This document shows positions 8,239 through 17,607 of a stretch of DNA of 64,000 nucleotides, in pieces; the first letter of the stretch is position 1, and each line of letters opens with the position of its first letter. The notes beneath the pieces are model-generated. The model saw nothing but the letters and a program-made list of their open reading frames with translations. It made no database searches and was not told the origin of the DNA. This DNA is from Ruegeria arenilitoris. GTDB taxonomy: Bacteria > Pseudomonadota > Alphaproteobacteria > Rhodobacterales > Rhodobacteraceae. The DNA lies in the NCBI RefSeq assembly GCF_013030265.1, contig NZ_WPZQ01000011.1, positions 1 through 64,000 on the forward strand. Reading direction: 5' to 3'. The position numbers were made by a program, and so were the translations under genes.

Positions 8239-11200
8239 TCAGAACGACCACCGCAGACCGGCTTTGAAGAACGGTCCCTGGGCTTCGCTTCCAAACTCTT
8301 GTTCGGCATTTGCTTCAAACGTCATGTTGCGGGCAAAGTCGTGCTCGTATCCGAGCAGCACGCTGGCTCCGGTGAAATCTGTCGATGCGAACGAAAGATC
8401 CTGTGTTGTGGAAAATACTGTAACGCTCGCATCGGTATTGCCCAGATCACGTCGTAGGACACCCGACAGTTGGCCGATCAGGACACCGCCGCTGTTCAGC
8501 GCATGTTCGGCTTCGACACCCAAGCGGGCTTCGATGACTTCGGTGGTTGCGGCTCCGACCGTTGCGTTGGCAGATGAACCGGTCTCGGTATAACTGTCAT
8601 CATCTTGACGGGTATAACGAACACTGCCGAAACCCAGCAATGCAAACGCGTCGCTGACGTCAAAAGATCGCTCAACACCCAGATAGGCCGTTGCGAGAGT
8701 GCTGTTGTAGTCGGCGCTTGCGTTGGCGCTGCCGGCAATTTGGCGTGAGCGCTTGGTCGACAACCAGCCATAGCCTAGCCCGGCCTCAATTGTGAAAGAT
8801 CCAATCTGACGCCCCAAAGACGCGTCCAGATACACGCCATTTGTGTCAAAATCTGTCGTATCGGTATCACCGTTCGAGCGGAGGACACCCAGCCCAAGCG
8901 CCAGCGCCAAACCATTATCCAGTTGTCCGGAGTACCCAACACTGCCATTGAAAACTGTGACGTCGGTATCAACTCCGGGCACGTTTTCAAAACGGCGACT
9001 CGCAGCATCTACAATCACATAGGGGTGGAAGGGGCCGAAGCTGACACCCGAAACACGGCCGGTTGCCGAATTGCGCGTAACCTGAGCCTGCCCTCCGTAG
9101 TTTAGTGTGCTCATGGAGCCATTGACCACTCCGCCGTAGAAGGCCGTCACGTCGGCCGAGTTCAACAGTTCGGCGGAATCAACGCTGGCATAAATTGGTG
9201 CCGCGCCACCTTCATCTTGGACAAACCACGCTGACCGGCCATCAGAGGCTGTTGTGGCAAATGTGCCTGAACCCGTTGCAGCGTCCTGGAACTGAAACAC
9301 CGCGCTGCCACCGATGGCATTCAGATTTACATTATGTTCCTGTACCCGGATCAGCCCCCCGACTTTGTCTTGGGTGACAAGGTTTAGCGTCCCTGCGCCG
9401 GTTCCCAGATATATCGCATAGGCGTCCCCTGAGGCCGACGTCGCGGAGATATCGCCAACGGAGGTGATTACACCATCAAAGTTCCCGAAGTGCAGGCCGT
9501 AGGCGTTGACTTTGTCACCACCTGCCGCATAGGCCCGAATGACGCCGCTGTTGGAGAAATTGCCCTGCATGTCCTCGATGTAGAATCCAGCGGCGGTGCC
9601 GTCGGCATTGTTCGTTGCATTGACCAATCTGGCAGTGGCCGTAACTGTTCCTGTGTTTGCGACGTCGCCTGCCATCGTATCGTATAACAGAACGGCCTGA
9701 GCGCGCGCGCGTTCGACCCCCTGGGCAAAAGCTGTGATATTACCCTGATTTTGAACCGTATCACTGGTACTACCGCGCACGTAAATTCCGCGTGCACTGG
9801 ATTCTTCGGTGGCCGAAAAGCTCTGCGCGGTGATCGTTCCCGAGTTCGTTAGCTTGCCCTCTAGCCCATCGCGAACGAAGACCCCGGCCACATTTGCGCT
9901 GTGACCTTCTGCGCGAACTGAAACAGTGCCGCTGTTTGTGACATCACCACTGACCTTGCTTCCTACATAGATCCCATAGGCTTGCGCTTCGGTTTCCTGC
10001 GATGTGGCCTGTGCGATGACTGATCCAGAATTCGAGAAGCCGCCATTGAGTTGCTCATCGATGTTGAAGCCATAGGCCTCAGCTTCGTCTTGCGCAGTTG
10101 CCGACACAAATACCGAGCCCTCATTGGCGATGCTGCCGTTCAAATGGTCATCGTCGCCCGCGCTACCCACATGCAAACCATAGGCTTTGGCAACACTGTC
10201 TGACGATTTGGCCCGGATGGAAATGGCACCTTGATTCCGGAAATCACCTTTCAATCCGTCCTGTGCATACAGTGCTGCAGCCCGCGCTTCCTTCTGTGCT
10301 GCAGCCCGAACCGTCATTGATCCGGTGTTGTTCAGGGTGCTGACTGCTTCTTCATGGTCAAAGTAGAGCGCATAGGCGTAGGCATATTCATCATCAGAAC
10401 TGGCTTGCACCGCGAAAGACCCGGAGTTTTCGATGTTCGCGTCAACCTGATCATTTCTGGTTAGCAGCCCGTAAGCCTCGGCTTGTTTCGTTCCCGCGTC
10501 AGCAATCGCCCGGATCGTCCCGGAATTGTTCAACGCGCCGGTCCACTCCCGGTTGATATAGACGCCCGCAACGGTTGCTTCGGTCGCACCAATACCCTGA
10601 ACCGAAATCGCGCCCGAGTTGACGATGTTACCTTCCAGCCCCGACACCACGGAAATGCCATAGCCAAGTGCGTCATTGGCCGTGCTTTGCGTGACGACCG
10701 AGATATTGCCCGAGTTCATGATGTTTGCGCCAACCTCACCGGACAACCTCAGCCCAATCGCCTCGGCTTCATCTTCGGCGATGGCCTGTAGCGCTATTGT
10801 ACCGCTGTTGCTGACATCCTTGGTGACACCGCCACTGATATAGAGACCATAGGCGTCCAGGTCATCTTCATCGATCCGGCCGACAACTTGAATCGTGCCC
10901 GTATTCGAGAAGGCGCCATCCAGCCCTTCATCAATTCGAATACCGTAGACATCTGCGGACGTTCCACTATCGACCTCGCTGCGAATAAGCCCACTGTTCA
11001 GAACATCCCCGGTCACGCCATCTTGAGCGTAGAGACCATAGGCATATGCTTGTTTGTTCTCTCCGATCGCCTTGACCGACAGGACACCCGAGTTATTGAA
11101 ACCACCCTGGATGTGACCCGTGACATCCAGTCCCATCGCCATGACATCTTCGTGAGACGCACCCGTGGCAGTCGCCGTAACGGCTACGCTGCCAGAATTG

Positions 11201-13959
11201 AAGAACGTACCCGTCAGCTTACCATCGACGCGAAAGCCCGAAGCAGTGGCCGTATCCTCACCGGATGCCGATACAAATACCGAGCCCCCATTGGTAATGT
11301 TCCCGGTTACGTCACCATAAGAGATCATGCCGTAAGCAAATGCATCTGACGAAGATGCGACGGCCTCTGCACGGATTGATCCGTTGTTCGTTATGCTACC
11401 GGTCAAGCCGCCACCGACGCGTAAACCCGCGACATTCGCGGCATCGGAACCCGCACGTGCGACAGCTCTGATGCTGCCTGAGTTGGCCACGTTGCCGGTC
11501 ATGCCACTGGTAACGTCCACACCGCTGGCGCGAGCGCTGGATCCACTGGCATCGGCCATGACCGAGATACCGCCCAGATTGTTGAAGTCACCGGTCAGTC
11601 CGCCGGCGATGTCGATACCATTGGCCGAAACTTCATCGGACCCTTTAGCATTTACAACAATCGTACCGCTATTTGTGACTGTCCCCGTCAGTCCGCTGCT
11701 GACATCAACACCGTCCGCGCGGACTGATGTTGATCCTGATGCGTTGACTACGACCGTGCCAGAATTCGACAGGTTTCCAGTCATACCTCCGGATACATGC
11801 AGGGCCTCCGCCTGAACCTGGCTAGAGCCACCTTTCGCAGTAACCACAACGACACCGGTGTTTGAGAAGTTTCCATCAAATCCACTGGTGACGTAGAAAG
11901 CGTTGGCATCTGCCTCAGACGAGCTGATGGCCTCGATTGACACAGACCCACTGTTCGCTATGTCACCGGTCAAGCCGCTGCTGACGTAAAGTCCATCCGC
12001 ATCCGCTTCGCCCGAGTCGCTATCAGCCTTGACGGTAAAGCTTCCCGAGTTGAGGAAATTTCCGCTCAGACCGCTGCTGACGTAAAACGTGCTTGCGTAA
12101 ACCGACGTACCCCCCGCAGCATTGACCGTGACAGTACTGGCGTTGGTGATGTCGCCTGTCATTCCGCCGCTGACATAGAAAGCATCGGCATCCGTTCTAT
12201 CGATGCCGCCTTGAGCATCAACTGCTATGGTACCGGAATTCAGGAAACTGCCCGTCAGACCCCCACCGATACGTATGCTGGCGGCGTTTGCTGTGTCGGA
12301 CCCTGCGTGCGCGATGGCAGTGATACTGCCCGAATTAGAGATATTGCCTGTCATGCCACTTGTGATGTCGATACCACTGGCGCGTCCGCTGGTACCCTCA
12401 GCGTCGGCCTCGGCCCTAACTGTTCCGCTATTCAGGATATGACCTGTCAATCCGCCGGCGATGTCGATCCCGTTGACCCGAACTTCGTCGTTGCCATCTG
12501 CCTTCACGGCAATCGTGCCGCTATTGTTGATAGTACCGGTCAGGCCACTGCTGACATCGAACCCATCCGCACGCACCGAGGAAGACCCTGAGGCGGAAAC
12601 GGTGACCGTGCCCGAGTTCAACAGGTTTCCATCCATCCCGCCAGCCACATGCAATCCCGATGCGGATGCACGATCGGTGGCACCGCTTGCTCTGACCGAT
12701 ACCGTGCCAGAATTCGAGTAGCTTCCGGTAAACCCGCTGGAGACATAGAACGCGTCAGCATCAGCCCGCGACGCGCCGGTCGCTTCAATGGTGACGGTGC
12801 CATTGTTTGTTATGTCACCGGTCATTCCACTACTGACATAGAATCCGTCAGCATCTGCTTCACTCGCGTCGCTATCGGCTTTGACCATGATGCTACCGGA
12901 ATTCAGGAAGCTCCCGGTCAGGCCGCTACTGACATAAAAGGCGTCAGCATCGACCGACGAATTGCCCGATGCGTTGACCGTAACGCTGCTGGAATTGGTG
13001 ATACTCCCGGTCATTCCTCCGCTAACATAAAAGGCATCGGCGTTGGTTTCTTCACTGCTGCCTTGAGCGGAAACCGAAATGTTGCCGGAGTTCAGAAAGT
13101 CGCCCGTCATGCCGTCAGCGACCCTGACAGCAACTGCCTCTGCCGTTTCGGCTCCGGTGTTAGTGGCGACAGTAATTGTGTTGAAACTGATAATGCTGCC
13201 GTTCAACGCACCATCGATATTGATGCCGGCCACTGAAACCGAAGCACCGCTTGTTGTACTGGCGCTGAGAGTTCCGGTGTTCCTGATGGTTGTGCTGACG
13301 TCGTCCCCAAACATCAAAGTCGTAGCCGAGGCATTCGACGATCCTGCCGCAGCGACCGCTGAAACGGCTCCTGCATTCATGACGGATCCTGTAGATTGAA
13401 TACCACTTTCAAACCTGCCACCAGTGGCGACAGCATTGCCCGCGACCGTGGATGCGCTGGCCGACAATGTTCCTGTGTTTGAGAATGCCCCGCCGAACTC
13501 GTCATTGGCTAGGAAGCCATAGGCCGTAACGTTGGCTGCACCTCCGGTTATGGAAGCGCTTATTGCGCCTGTGTTGATGATCTGCCCCGAGGGCCGCAAC
13601 TGGTTGTTCGCCTGAAGACCTACCGCCAGCGAGCTTGCGGTCGCAGAGATAGAACCGCCGTTAGTGAGGACGCTGGAATAATCCGTGTCCAGTTCGACAG
13701 CGCGCGCTGTGGGTGCAGAAACGGTTACCGAAGTTGGTGATGTAATGCTGTTGTCTTCGTCACTCGCAAATACTACCGGCGCTGTTTGCGATGCGGTGAT
13801 GACTTCTGCTTGGGCCTCGCCTGACGGTAATGTGCCTATCGATGCCGCTGCAAGAAAGACCGAAGGTGCGATACTGGCAATCTTGCCTTTCCATTTGACA
13901 ACGCGCCCACCCCTAGCCACGTGCGCCTGCACGGACCGCCGCAATCCGGTTGTATTCAC
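8239..13959 (-). CDS. Giant repeat-rich autotransporter adhesin-like protein
   Basis: 1906-residue type V secreted protein. A long basic N-region plus hydrophobic core (residues 1-51, ending GEAQAEV) is the signal peptide; the GTG start has GGGGGAA six bases upstream. From about residue 100 to 1500 the protein is built of degenerate repeats of about 31-32 residues, each with a G(M/L)TG turn, an NSGTI-like strand and a second Ala/Val-rich strand, predicting a long beta-helix passenger. Residues about 1642-1906 form the autotransporter beta-barrel, ending in the aromatic LRWSF signature. Nine units (283-566) are duplicated as 567-850 with identical unit lengths. The passenger lacks Cys and protease motifs, suggesting adhesion or a surface layer; the target is unknown. 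Confidence 0.93.
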   Translation of the reverse strand: MNTTGLRRSVQAHVARGGRVVKWKGKIASIAPSVFLAAASIGTLPSGEAQAEVITASQTAPVVFASDEDNSITSPTSVTVSAPTARAVELDTDYSSVLTNGGSISATASSLAVGLQANNQLRPSGQIINTGAISASITGGAANVTAYGFLANDEFGGAFSNTGTLSASASTVAGNAVATGGRFESGIQSTGSVMNAGAVSAVAAAGSSNASATTLMFGDDVSTTIRNTGTLSASTTSGASVSVAGINIDGALNGSIISFNTITVATNTGAETAEAVAVRVADGMTGDFLNSGNISVSAQGSSEETNADAFYVSGGMTGSITNSSSVTVNASGNSSVDADAFYVSSGLTGSFLNSGSIMVKADSDASEADADGFYVSSGMTGDITNNGTVTIEATGASRADADAFYVSSGFTGSYSNSGTVSVRASGATDRASASGLHVAGGMDGNLLNSGTVTVSASGSSSVRADGFDVSSGLTGTINNSGTIAVKADGNDEVRVNGIDIAGGLTGHILNSGTVRAEADAEGTSGRASGIDITSGMTGNISNSGSITAIAHAGSDTANAASIRIGGGLTGSFLNSGTIAVDAQGGIDRTDADAFYVSGGMTGDITNASTVTVNAAGGTSVYASTFYVSSGLSGNFLNSGSFTVKADSDSGEADADGLYVSSGLTGDIANSGSVSIEAISSSEADANAFYVTSGFDGNFSNTGVVVVTAKGGSSQVQAEALHVSGGMTGNLSNSGTVVVNASGSTSVRADGVDVSSGLTGTVTNSGTIVVNAKGSDEVSANGIDIAGGLTGDFNNLGGISVMADASGSSARASGVDVTSGMTGNVANSGSIRAVARAGSDAANVAGLRVGGGLTGSITNNGSIRAEAVASSSDAFAYGMISYGDVTGNITNGGSVFVSASGEDTATASGFRVDGKLTGTFFNSGSVAVTATATGASHEDVMAMGLDVTGHIQGGFNNSGVLSVKAIGENKQAYAYGLYAQDGVTGDVLNSGLIRSEVDSGTSADVYGIRIDEGLDGAFSNTGTIQVVGRIDEDDLDAYGLYISGGVTKDVSNSGTIALQAIAEDEAEAIGLRLSGEVGANIMNSGNISVVTQSTANDALGYGISVVSGLEGNIVNSGAISVQGIGATEATVAGVYINREWTGALNNSGTIRAIADAGTKQAEAYGLLTRNDQVDANIENSGSFAVQASSDDEYAYAYALYFDHEEAVSTLNNTGSMTVRAAAQKEARAAALYAQDGLKGDFRNQGAISIRAKSSDSVAKAYGLHVGSAGDDDHLNGSIANEGSVFVSATAQDEAEAYGFNIDEQLNGGFSNSGSVIAQATSQETEAQAYGIYVGSKVSGDVTNSGTVSVRAEGHSANVAGVFVRDGLEGKLTNSGTITAQSFSATEESSARGIYVRGSTSDTVQNQGNITAFAQGVERARAQAVLLYDTMAGDVANTGTVTATARLVNATNNADGTAAGFYIEDMQGNFSNSGVIRAYAAGGDKVNAYGLHFGNFDGVITSVGDISATSASGDAYAIYLGTGAGTLNLVTQDKVGGLIRVQEHNVNLNAIGGSAVFQFQDAATGSGTFATTASDGRSAWFVQDEGGAAPIYASVDSAELLNSADVTAFYGGVVNGSMSTLNYGGQAQVTRNSATGRVSGVSFGPFHPYVIVDAASRRFENVPGVDTDVTVFNGSVGYSGQLDNGLALALGLGVLRSNGDTDTTDFDTNGVYLDASLGRQIGSFTIEAGLGYGWLSTKRSRQIAGSANASADYNSTLATAYLGVERSFDVSDAFALLGFGSVRYTRQDDDSYTETGSSANATVGAATTEVIEARLGVEAEHALNSGGVLIGQLSGVLRRDLGNTDASVTVFSTTQDLSFASTDFTGASVLLGYEHDFARNMTFEANAEQEFGSEAQGPFFKAGLRWSF
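11410..13113 (-). repeat. Two tandem 852-bp blocks of nine repeat units inside the autotransporter
   Basis: Block A (12262-13113, residues 283-566) and block B (11410-12261, residues 567-850) each contain nine units whose lengths run 32, 31, 32, 31, 32, 31, 31, 32 and 32 residues. Corresponding units resemble each other more than their neighbours, with roughly two thirds identical residues; for example the third units share NSGS, VKADSD and EADADG. Codons differ at many synonymous sites, so the duplication is old. Confidence 0.85.
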
Positions 13960-14525
13960 TGATGTTCCCCCAAAAAGGTCTTTTTTTATGATTTGTCTAT
14001 GCTTGGCCTAGAAACAAATATCGGCGTAATTGTGGCAAACTTCGAAGGTGTGCATCATGCTTTTCCGAACAGGTTAGTATTTAGTGGTCGCCACGTATCA
14101 ATATGATATTAATTGGTAAATTCAGTTAGCAACGTCATTGGTAGGCGAGCACTTTTGAGTGGAGCTTGTACGGTACTCATCACCATGACGCGCCGCTAAG
14201 CTCCAGGAAAAACAACTGGACTGATCGCGCCTGCTATGACTCGATTGCTGCAATATAAATACAGTTAAGGTGTGGGGGTGACCCCCCGGAGTATGAGGTC
14301 TACGATCACGTTCTTACGCTGCAATTTTGGGGCAGGTTTGAGCACCAAGATATCGAAATTAGGAAATGCGAAACGACTGTCCCCAAATCGGGGAATAGAG
14401 GCATGCTCATCCGGGTTTCAACGCCTGAACAGTTTAAATGCAGAGAGCCGGATCGTAAGAACCGGCTCTCTGATCGTTAGTATGGCAACTCTCGGCAGTC
14501 GCACAATCTGATGCTCAGTTATTCT
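13960..14525. other. 566-bp intergenic region with one strong hairpin
   Basis: Contains the upstream region of the autotransporter, AT-rich and with a poly-A/T stretch near 13971-13990, and the 3' flank of the metallo-beta-lactamase-fold gene with its terminator. A GGGGGTGACCCCC element near 14276-14288 is short. Open frames here show no recognisable product. Confidence 0.4.
14441..14472 (-). terminator. Terminator hairpin after the MBL-fold gene
   Basis: A perfect 11-bp stem (CAGAGAGCCGG / CCGGCTCTCTG) around a 10-base loop, 53 bp past the stop of the minus-strand MBL-fold gene. On the minus strand it is followed by CATTTAAA, a poor U-tract. Confidence 0.6.
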
Positions 14526-15389
14526 TCAAGGCCAGGAGCGTTCGCCCTCGATAACTTGTGCGCTGAGTTCAAGATCGCCAACATTCTCGAAGGTTGGATA
14601 GGCTTCCTGCATTGCTGCGACCAAAGCGGCAGAGTTTTCAGCCTCTTCCGACGCTGCTTCAAACGTAGCGACGTATTCTTTGGTGAATTCAACGATGCTT
14701 TCATCCTCGGCACTATCGCCGATGACATGCCCGGGAATGATACGCTCGGGGTTGAGCGCGGTGATCTGCTCCAATGTTGCACGCCAGTTGTCGCGGCTTT
14801 CGGGTGTTTGGTTGTCTGCAAGCCAAACATGGACGTTTTCATAAAGAACCACACCGCCCAGAACGGTTTTCTCGGTCGGTGCCCAGAGGAAGGTGTGAAC
14901 GGGGTCATGGCCGTCCAAACCGACAACCTGAATGGTTTCTCCATCCACGGTGAGGCTGTCGCCCTCCAGAACGTCCGGGATGATCAACTCGGTCGGCGCA
15001 TTTTCCTTCAGGATCGGCCCCCAGAAATCATATTTGAGCTGGATCGTCTTCTCGATCCCTTTCACGGTTTCCGGCGTGGCGACAATTTTGACATCGGGAT
15101 AGGCTGCGCGGATCGTATCCAGCCCGAAATAGAAATCGGGGTCTTTGTGGCTGATGAAAACGGTCATAAGCGGTTTGCCGGTCGCCTGGATCATGCTGAC
15201 CAGTTGTTCGGCATCATCCTTTTCAAACTGCGCATCGACCAGCAGCACTTCGCTGGGTCCTTCGACCAGATTTGAAGACACCGGGAACAGGCTGCCTTCG
15301 TTGGGAGTGAAGTGGGTGATTTTCAGGTCGGCAGCCATTGCAGCCGTTGAAATCATCATTGCTGCTGTAGCGGTCAGGATTGCTTTCAT
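14526..15389 (-). CDS. Secreted metallo-beta-lactamase-fold protein
   Basis: 287-residue MBL-fold protein with a Sec signal peptide (MKAILTATAAMMISTAAMAA). The ATG at 15389 is chosen because AGGAG lies six bases before it; an ATG two codons earlier abuts the SD directly. The fold is shown by VLLVDAQFEKDDA, VFISHKDPDFYFGLD, GLDGHDPVHTFLW and RIIPGHVIGD. The canonical H-x-H-x-D-H metal motif is H81-K-D83-P-D85-F86, so two histidines are replaced, suggesting altered or single metal binding, possibly a subfamily trait. It is divergent from a LysR gene with a paired direct repeat in the shared promoter, so probably inducible. The substrate is unknown. Confidence 0.87.
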   Translation of the reverse strand: MKAILTATAAMMISTAAMAADLKITHFTPNEGSLFPVSSNLVEGPSEVLLVDAQFEKDDAEQLVSMIQATGKPLMTVFISHKDPDFYFGLDTIRAAYPDVKIVATPETVKGIEKTIQLKYDFWGPILKENAPTELIIPDVLEGDSLTVDGETIQVVGLDGHDPVHTFLWAPTEKTVLGGVVLYENVHVWLADNQTPESRDNWRATLEQITALNPERIIPGHVIGDSAEDESIVEFTKEYVATFEAASEEAENSAALVAAMQEAYPTFENVGDLELSAQVIEGERSWP

Positions 15390-15467
15390 AGTCATCTCCT
15401 TTGTCAGAGGGCAACCGTCAATGGCCGTCGCGGTTGCCTTACGTGTGACAAATAGGGAGTCGACGTC

Positions 15468-15508
15468 GTCAGCTAAATACGCATTATATGGACTTAGTGT
15501 CAGCTAAA
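15468..15508. promoter_or_regulatory. Direct repeat GTCAGCTAAA x2, candidate regulator site
   Basis: The 10-base sequence GTCAGCTAAA occurs at 15468-15477 and 15499-15508, a 31-bp period (about three helical turns), inside the 131-bp gap between the divergent MBL-fold and LysR genes. Same-face spacing suggests cooperative binding of the adjacent LysR protein. This is an inference from position and spacing only. Confidence 0.42.
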
Positions 15509-15520
15509 AGATGACGTTTA

Positions 15521-16423
15521 ATGGCAAAATCAAACCTGAACCGGCTCGAGTATTTTGTGGCAATAGCTGAGGCCGGGACTATCACGGCGGCGGCAGATCG
15601 TATGCGGGTCAGCAAGGCCGTTGTCAGCAAGCAATTGCAACTTCTTGAAGAAGAGCTTGGGGCGACATTGATTGTTCGAAATTCCCGCCATCTGAACCTG
15701 ACGGAAATCGGTCAGTCTTTTTATGCGGCTGCGCAGGCTTCGGTTGCACAGGCGGAAGAAGCTTACGCGATGGTGAGGCGTGGTAATGCCGAACCTTCCG
15801 GAACACTGCGCATCACTGCACCACTTGATCTGGGTGCTGACTATGTTGCTCCAGTCGTTGCGGAGTTTCGTAGAATGCACCCCGCGGTAACCATCGAGTT
15901 AACATTGAGTGACGTGCGGATAGATCCGGTCGAAGCACGATTCGACATTGCCTATCGTGTTGGCTGGCTGTCTGATTCTGCGAATATCGCCCGCAAGTTG
16001 GGAGAGTTCAGACAGATCGTCGTTGCCTCTGCAGAGGTCATCAATGAGTTGGGCGATCCTGATACACCTAGTGACTTGTCGAATTTTCCGTTTATCGAAC
16101 ATCGGGCACTATCGTCTCCGCTCCGCTGGCGTTTTTCCGGTCAAACTGGCGAAACAATTGATGTTGAAATGAAGCGTGCCCTGTCGGCTGACGTGACGCC
16201 GGCAATCAAGGCGATGACACTTGACGGGGCAGGTATCTCAATCCTTCCAGATTTCTACGTTCGCAAAGAGCTTGCGGATAAATCTCTGATCCAGCTACTC
16301 CCGGACTGGACGCTCCCGTCCGGAGGAATTTATGCAGTTTATCCGCCGACACAGTATAGATCGAGCGCTACGCAGCGGTTTTCGAAATTGTTCGCCGAGA
16401 ACATGTGCAAAGAACTGGCATAA
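15521..16423 (+). CDS. LysR-family transcriptional regulator
   Basis: 300-residue LysR regulator of normal length. The helix-turn-helix reads LEYFVAIAEAGTITAAADRM followed by VSKAVVSKQLQLLEEELG, and the second domain starts near residue 90 with GTLRITAPLDLGADYVAP, similar to the CrgA/AaeR-like group. It is divergent from the secreted MBL-fold gene and most likely controls it. The ribosome binding site is weak (AAAAGATG). The C-terminal part follows the family pattern to the end without damage. Confidence 0.93.
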   Translation: MAKSNLNRLEYFVAIAEAGTITAAADRMRVSKAVVSKQLQLLEEELGATLIVRNSRHLNLTEIGQSFYAAAQASVAQAEEAYAMVRRGNAEPSGTLRITAPLDLGADYVAPVVAEFRRMHPAVTIELTLSDVRIDPVEARFDIAYRVGWLSDSANIARKLGEFRQIVVASAEVINELGDPDTPSDLSNFPFIEHRALSSPLRWRFSGQTGETIDVEMKRALSADVTPAIKAMTLDGAGISILPDFYVRKELADKSLIQLLPDWTLPSGGIYAVYPPTQYRSSATQRFSKLFAENMCKELA

Positions 16424-16617
16424 GCAGCAATTTGGGAACCAATCACTGACTATTTGAGCTGCGAAAACCTGCATAGATGCCTTCTGCGTTTCTTCACATG
16501 GGGCGAACCACGATCGTCACGCTCAATTCGGTGCCGTTGTATCGCAGCATTATAGTTTGCAATCACATCGCCCTTTGGGGCAGCCTGTTGCCTCTACTGT
16601 GAGAAGTTCATGGCACT

Positions 16618-17607
16618 TCAAAAACCGCTGATACGCTCTATGAGCCAGTACATCGACACTGAACCGATGCCGTAGGCGGCAACTACTGTAGCCCCTTGGC
16701 TGATTGGAGCCGCAATCAGGCGCCAGGTTGTCACCAAGAGAGCCAAGACGCCGATAAAACAAAGCTGTCCGGCTTCAACGCCCAGGTTAAACGCAAGCAA
16801 GGCTGCAGGTATATCATCCGCGGGCAGTCCAATGTCAGCCAAAGCCCCTGCAAAACCCAGACCATGCAAAAGTCCAAACCCGAAACAAACGATCCAGGGT
16901 TTTTGTTTTGAAAGTCGGAACCGACCTTCGCTGCTCTTTACAATCTCCATCGCCAGAAAAACGATAGACAGTGCAATAACGGCTTCTACCGGCGGACCGG
17001 GAACGTTCAAAATACCAAATGTTGCAAGTGCCAAGGTTATGGAATGCGCAAGTGTGAAAGCCGTTACTGCCCCAACCAGTCTCCATGGATCGCGGACCAG
17101 AATGAACAACGCGAAAACAAACAGAAGGTGGTCCCAGCCTTCCAATATGTGTTCAAAACCCAACTGGAAGTAGGCGATGAAAACCGACCATGTTGTCTGT
17201 TCAGAAGGTATGTTCTGGACGATAGCATCTGATGTGAAGCGAAGTGTTGCGGGTGAGGATTCTAGGGGGAGTAGCCGTACCAATACATCGTTCTGTTGCG
17301 TCTCTAATCCTTCAATCTTGATGGGTTGCCCCGCAATGTCCGCGCGGCATTCGACAACCCAGGAAGAAACCCACGCTCTGCTATCGGAAATCGGATCAGG
17401 CCCACGTGCCGGTGTACAACCCTCTGGCAATACGGCATCAATCGCCATCGGCTGACCATTCACATCGGGTTTTCGCCAATGAACGCTCCATGTGTCAGAA
17501 GCGATTTGGCGAATTTCCAAGTATCCCGGATCAAGCGCATGCGCATCAGCATCACTTGTGGAGCACGCAAACAGCAGTGCTAGCAATAAGCAGACGATGA
17601 GTTTCAT
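16618..17607 (-). CDS. HupE/UreJ-like membrane protein
   Basis: 329-residue protein with an N-terminal signal (MKLIVCLLLALLFACSTSDA), an extracytoplasmic domain of about 150 residues, and a C-terminal set of about six membrane helices, beginning FELGFEHI-like (FQLGFEHILEGWDHLLFVFA) and including GLLHGLGFAGALADIGLP. The H-rich helix motifs are those of the HupE/UreJ_2 family, proposed to be metal (nickel/cobalt) permeases. A Cys at residue 15 could be a lipobox, but the -2 Phe is not consensus. The start overlaps the stop of the upstream parvulin gene by four bases. No hydrogenase or urease genes are nearby, so the metal role is uncertain. Confidence 0.85.
   Translation of the reverse strand: MKLIVCLLLALLFACSTSDADAHALDPGYLEIRQIASDTWSVHWRKPDVNGQPMAIDAVLPEGCTPARGPDPISDSRAWVSSWVVECRADIAGQPIKIEGLETQQNDVLVRLLPLESSPATLRFTSDAIVQNIPSEQTTWSVFIAYFQLGFEHILEGWDHLLFVFALFILVRDPWRLVGAVTAFTLAHSITLALATFGILNVPGPPVEAVIALSIVFLAMEIVKSSEGRFRLSKQKPWIVCFGFGLLHGLGFAGALADIGLPADDIPAALLAFNLGVEAGQLCFIGVLALLVTTWRLIAAPISQGATVVAAYGIGSVSMYWLIERISGF

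Noticed and set aside
12649..13236. Plus-strand open frames antisense to the autotransporter
   Set aside because: Shadow frames created by the codon bias of the repeat gene; no ribosome binding sites or family motifs.
8240..13950. Regular DNA repeats that might suggest a CRISPR array or noncoding satellite
   Set aside because: They are degenerate, keep one reading frame on the minus strand, and encode beta-helix repeats; no identical repeat-spacer pattern exists.
14274..14290. GGGGGTGACCCCCC element as a terminator
   Set aside because: The stem is only five bases around a three-base loop and does not follow any gene end closely.
14511..15275. 254-codon plus-strand frame opposite the MBL-fold gene
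   Set aside because: The minus strand has a signal peptide, ribosome binding site and fold motifs; the plus frame has none.
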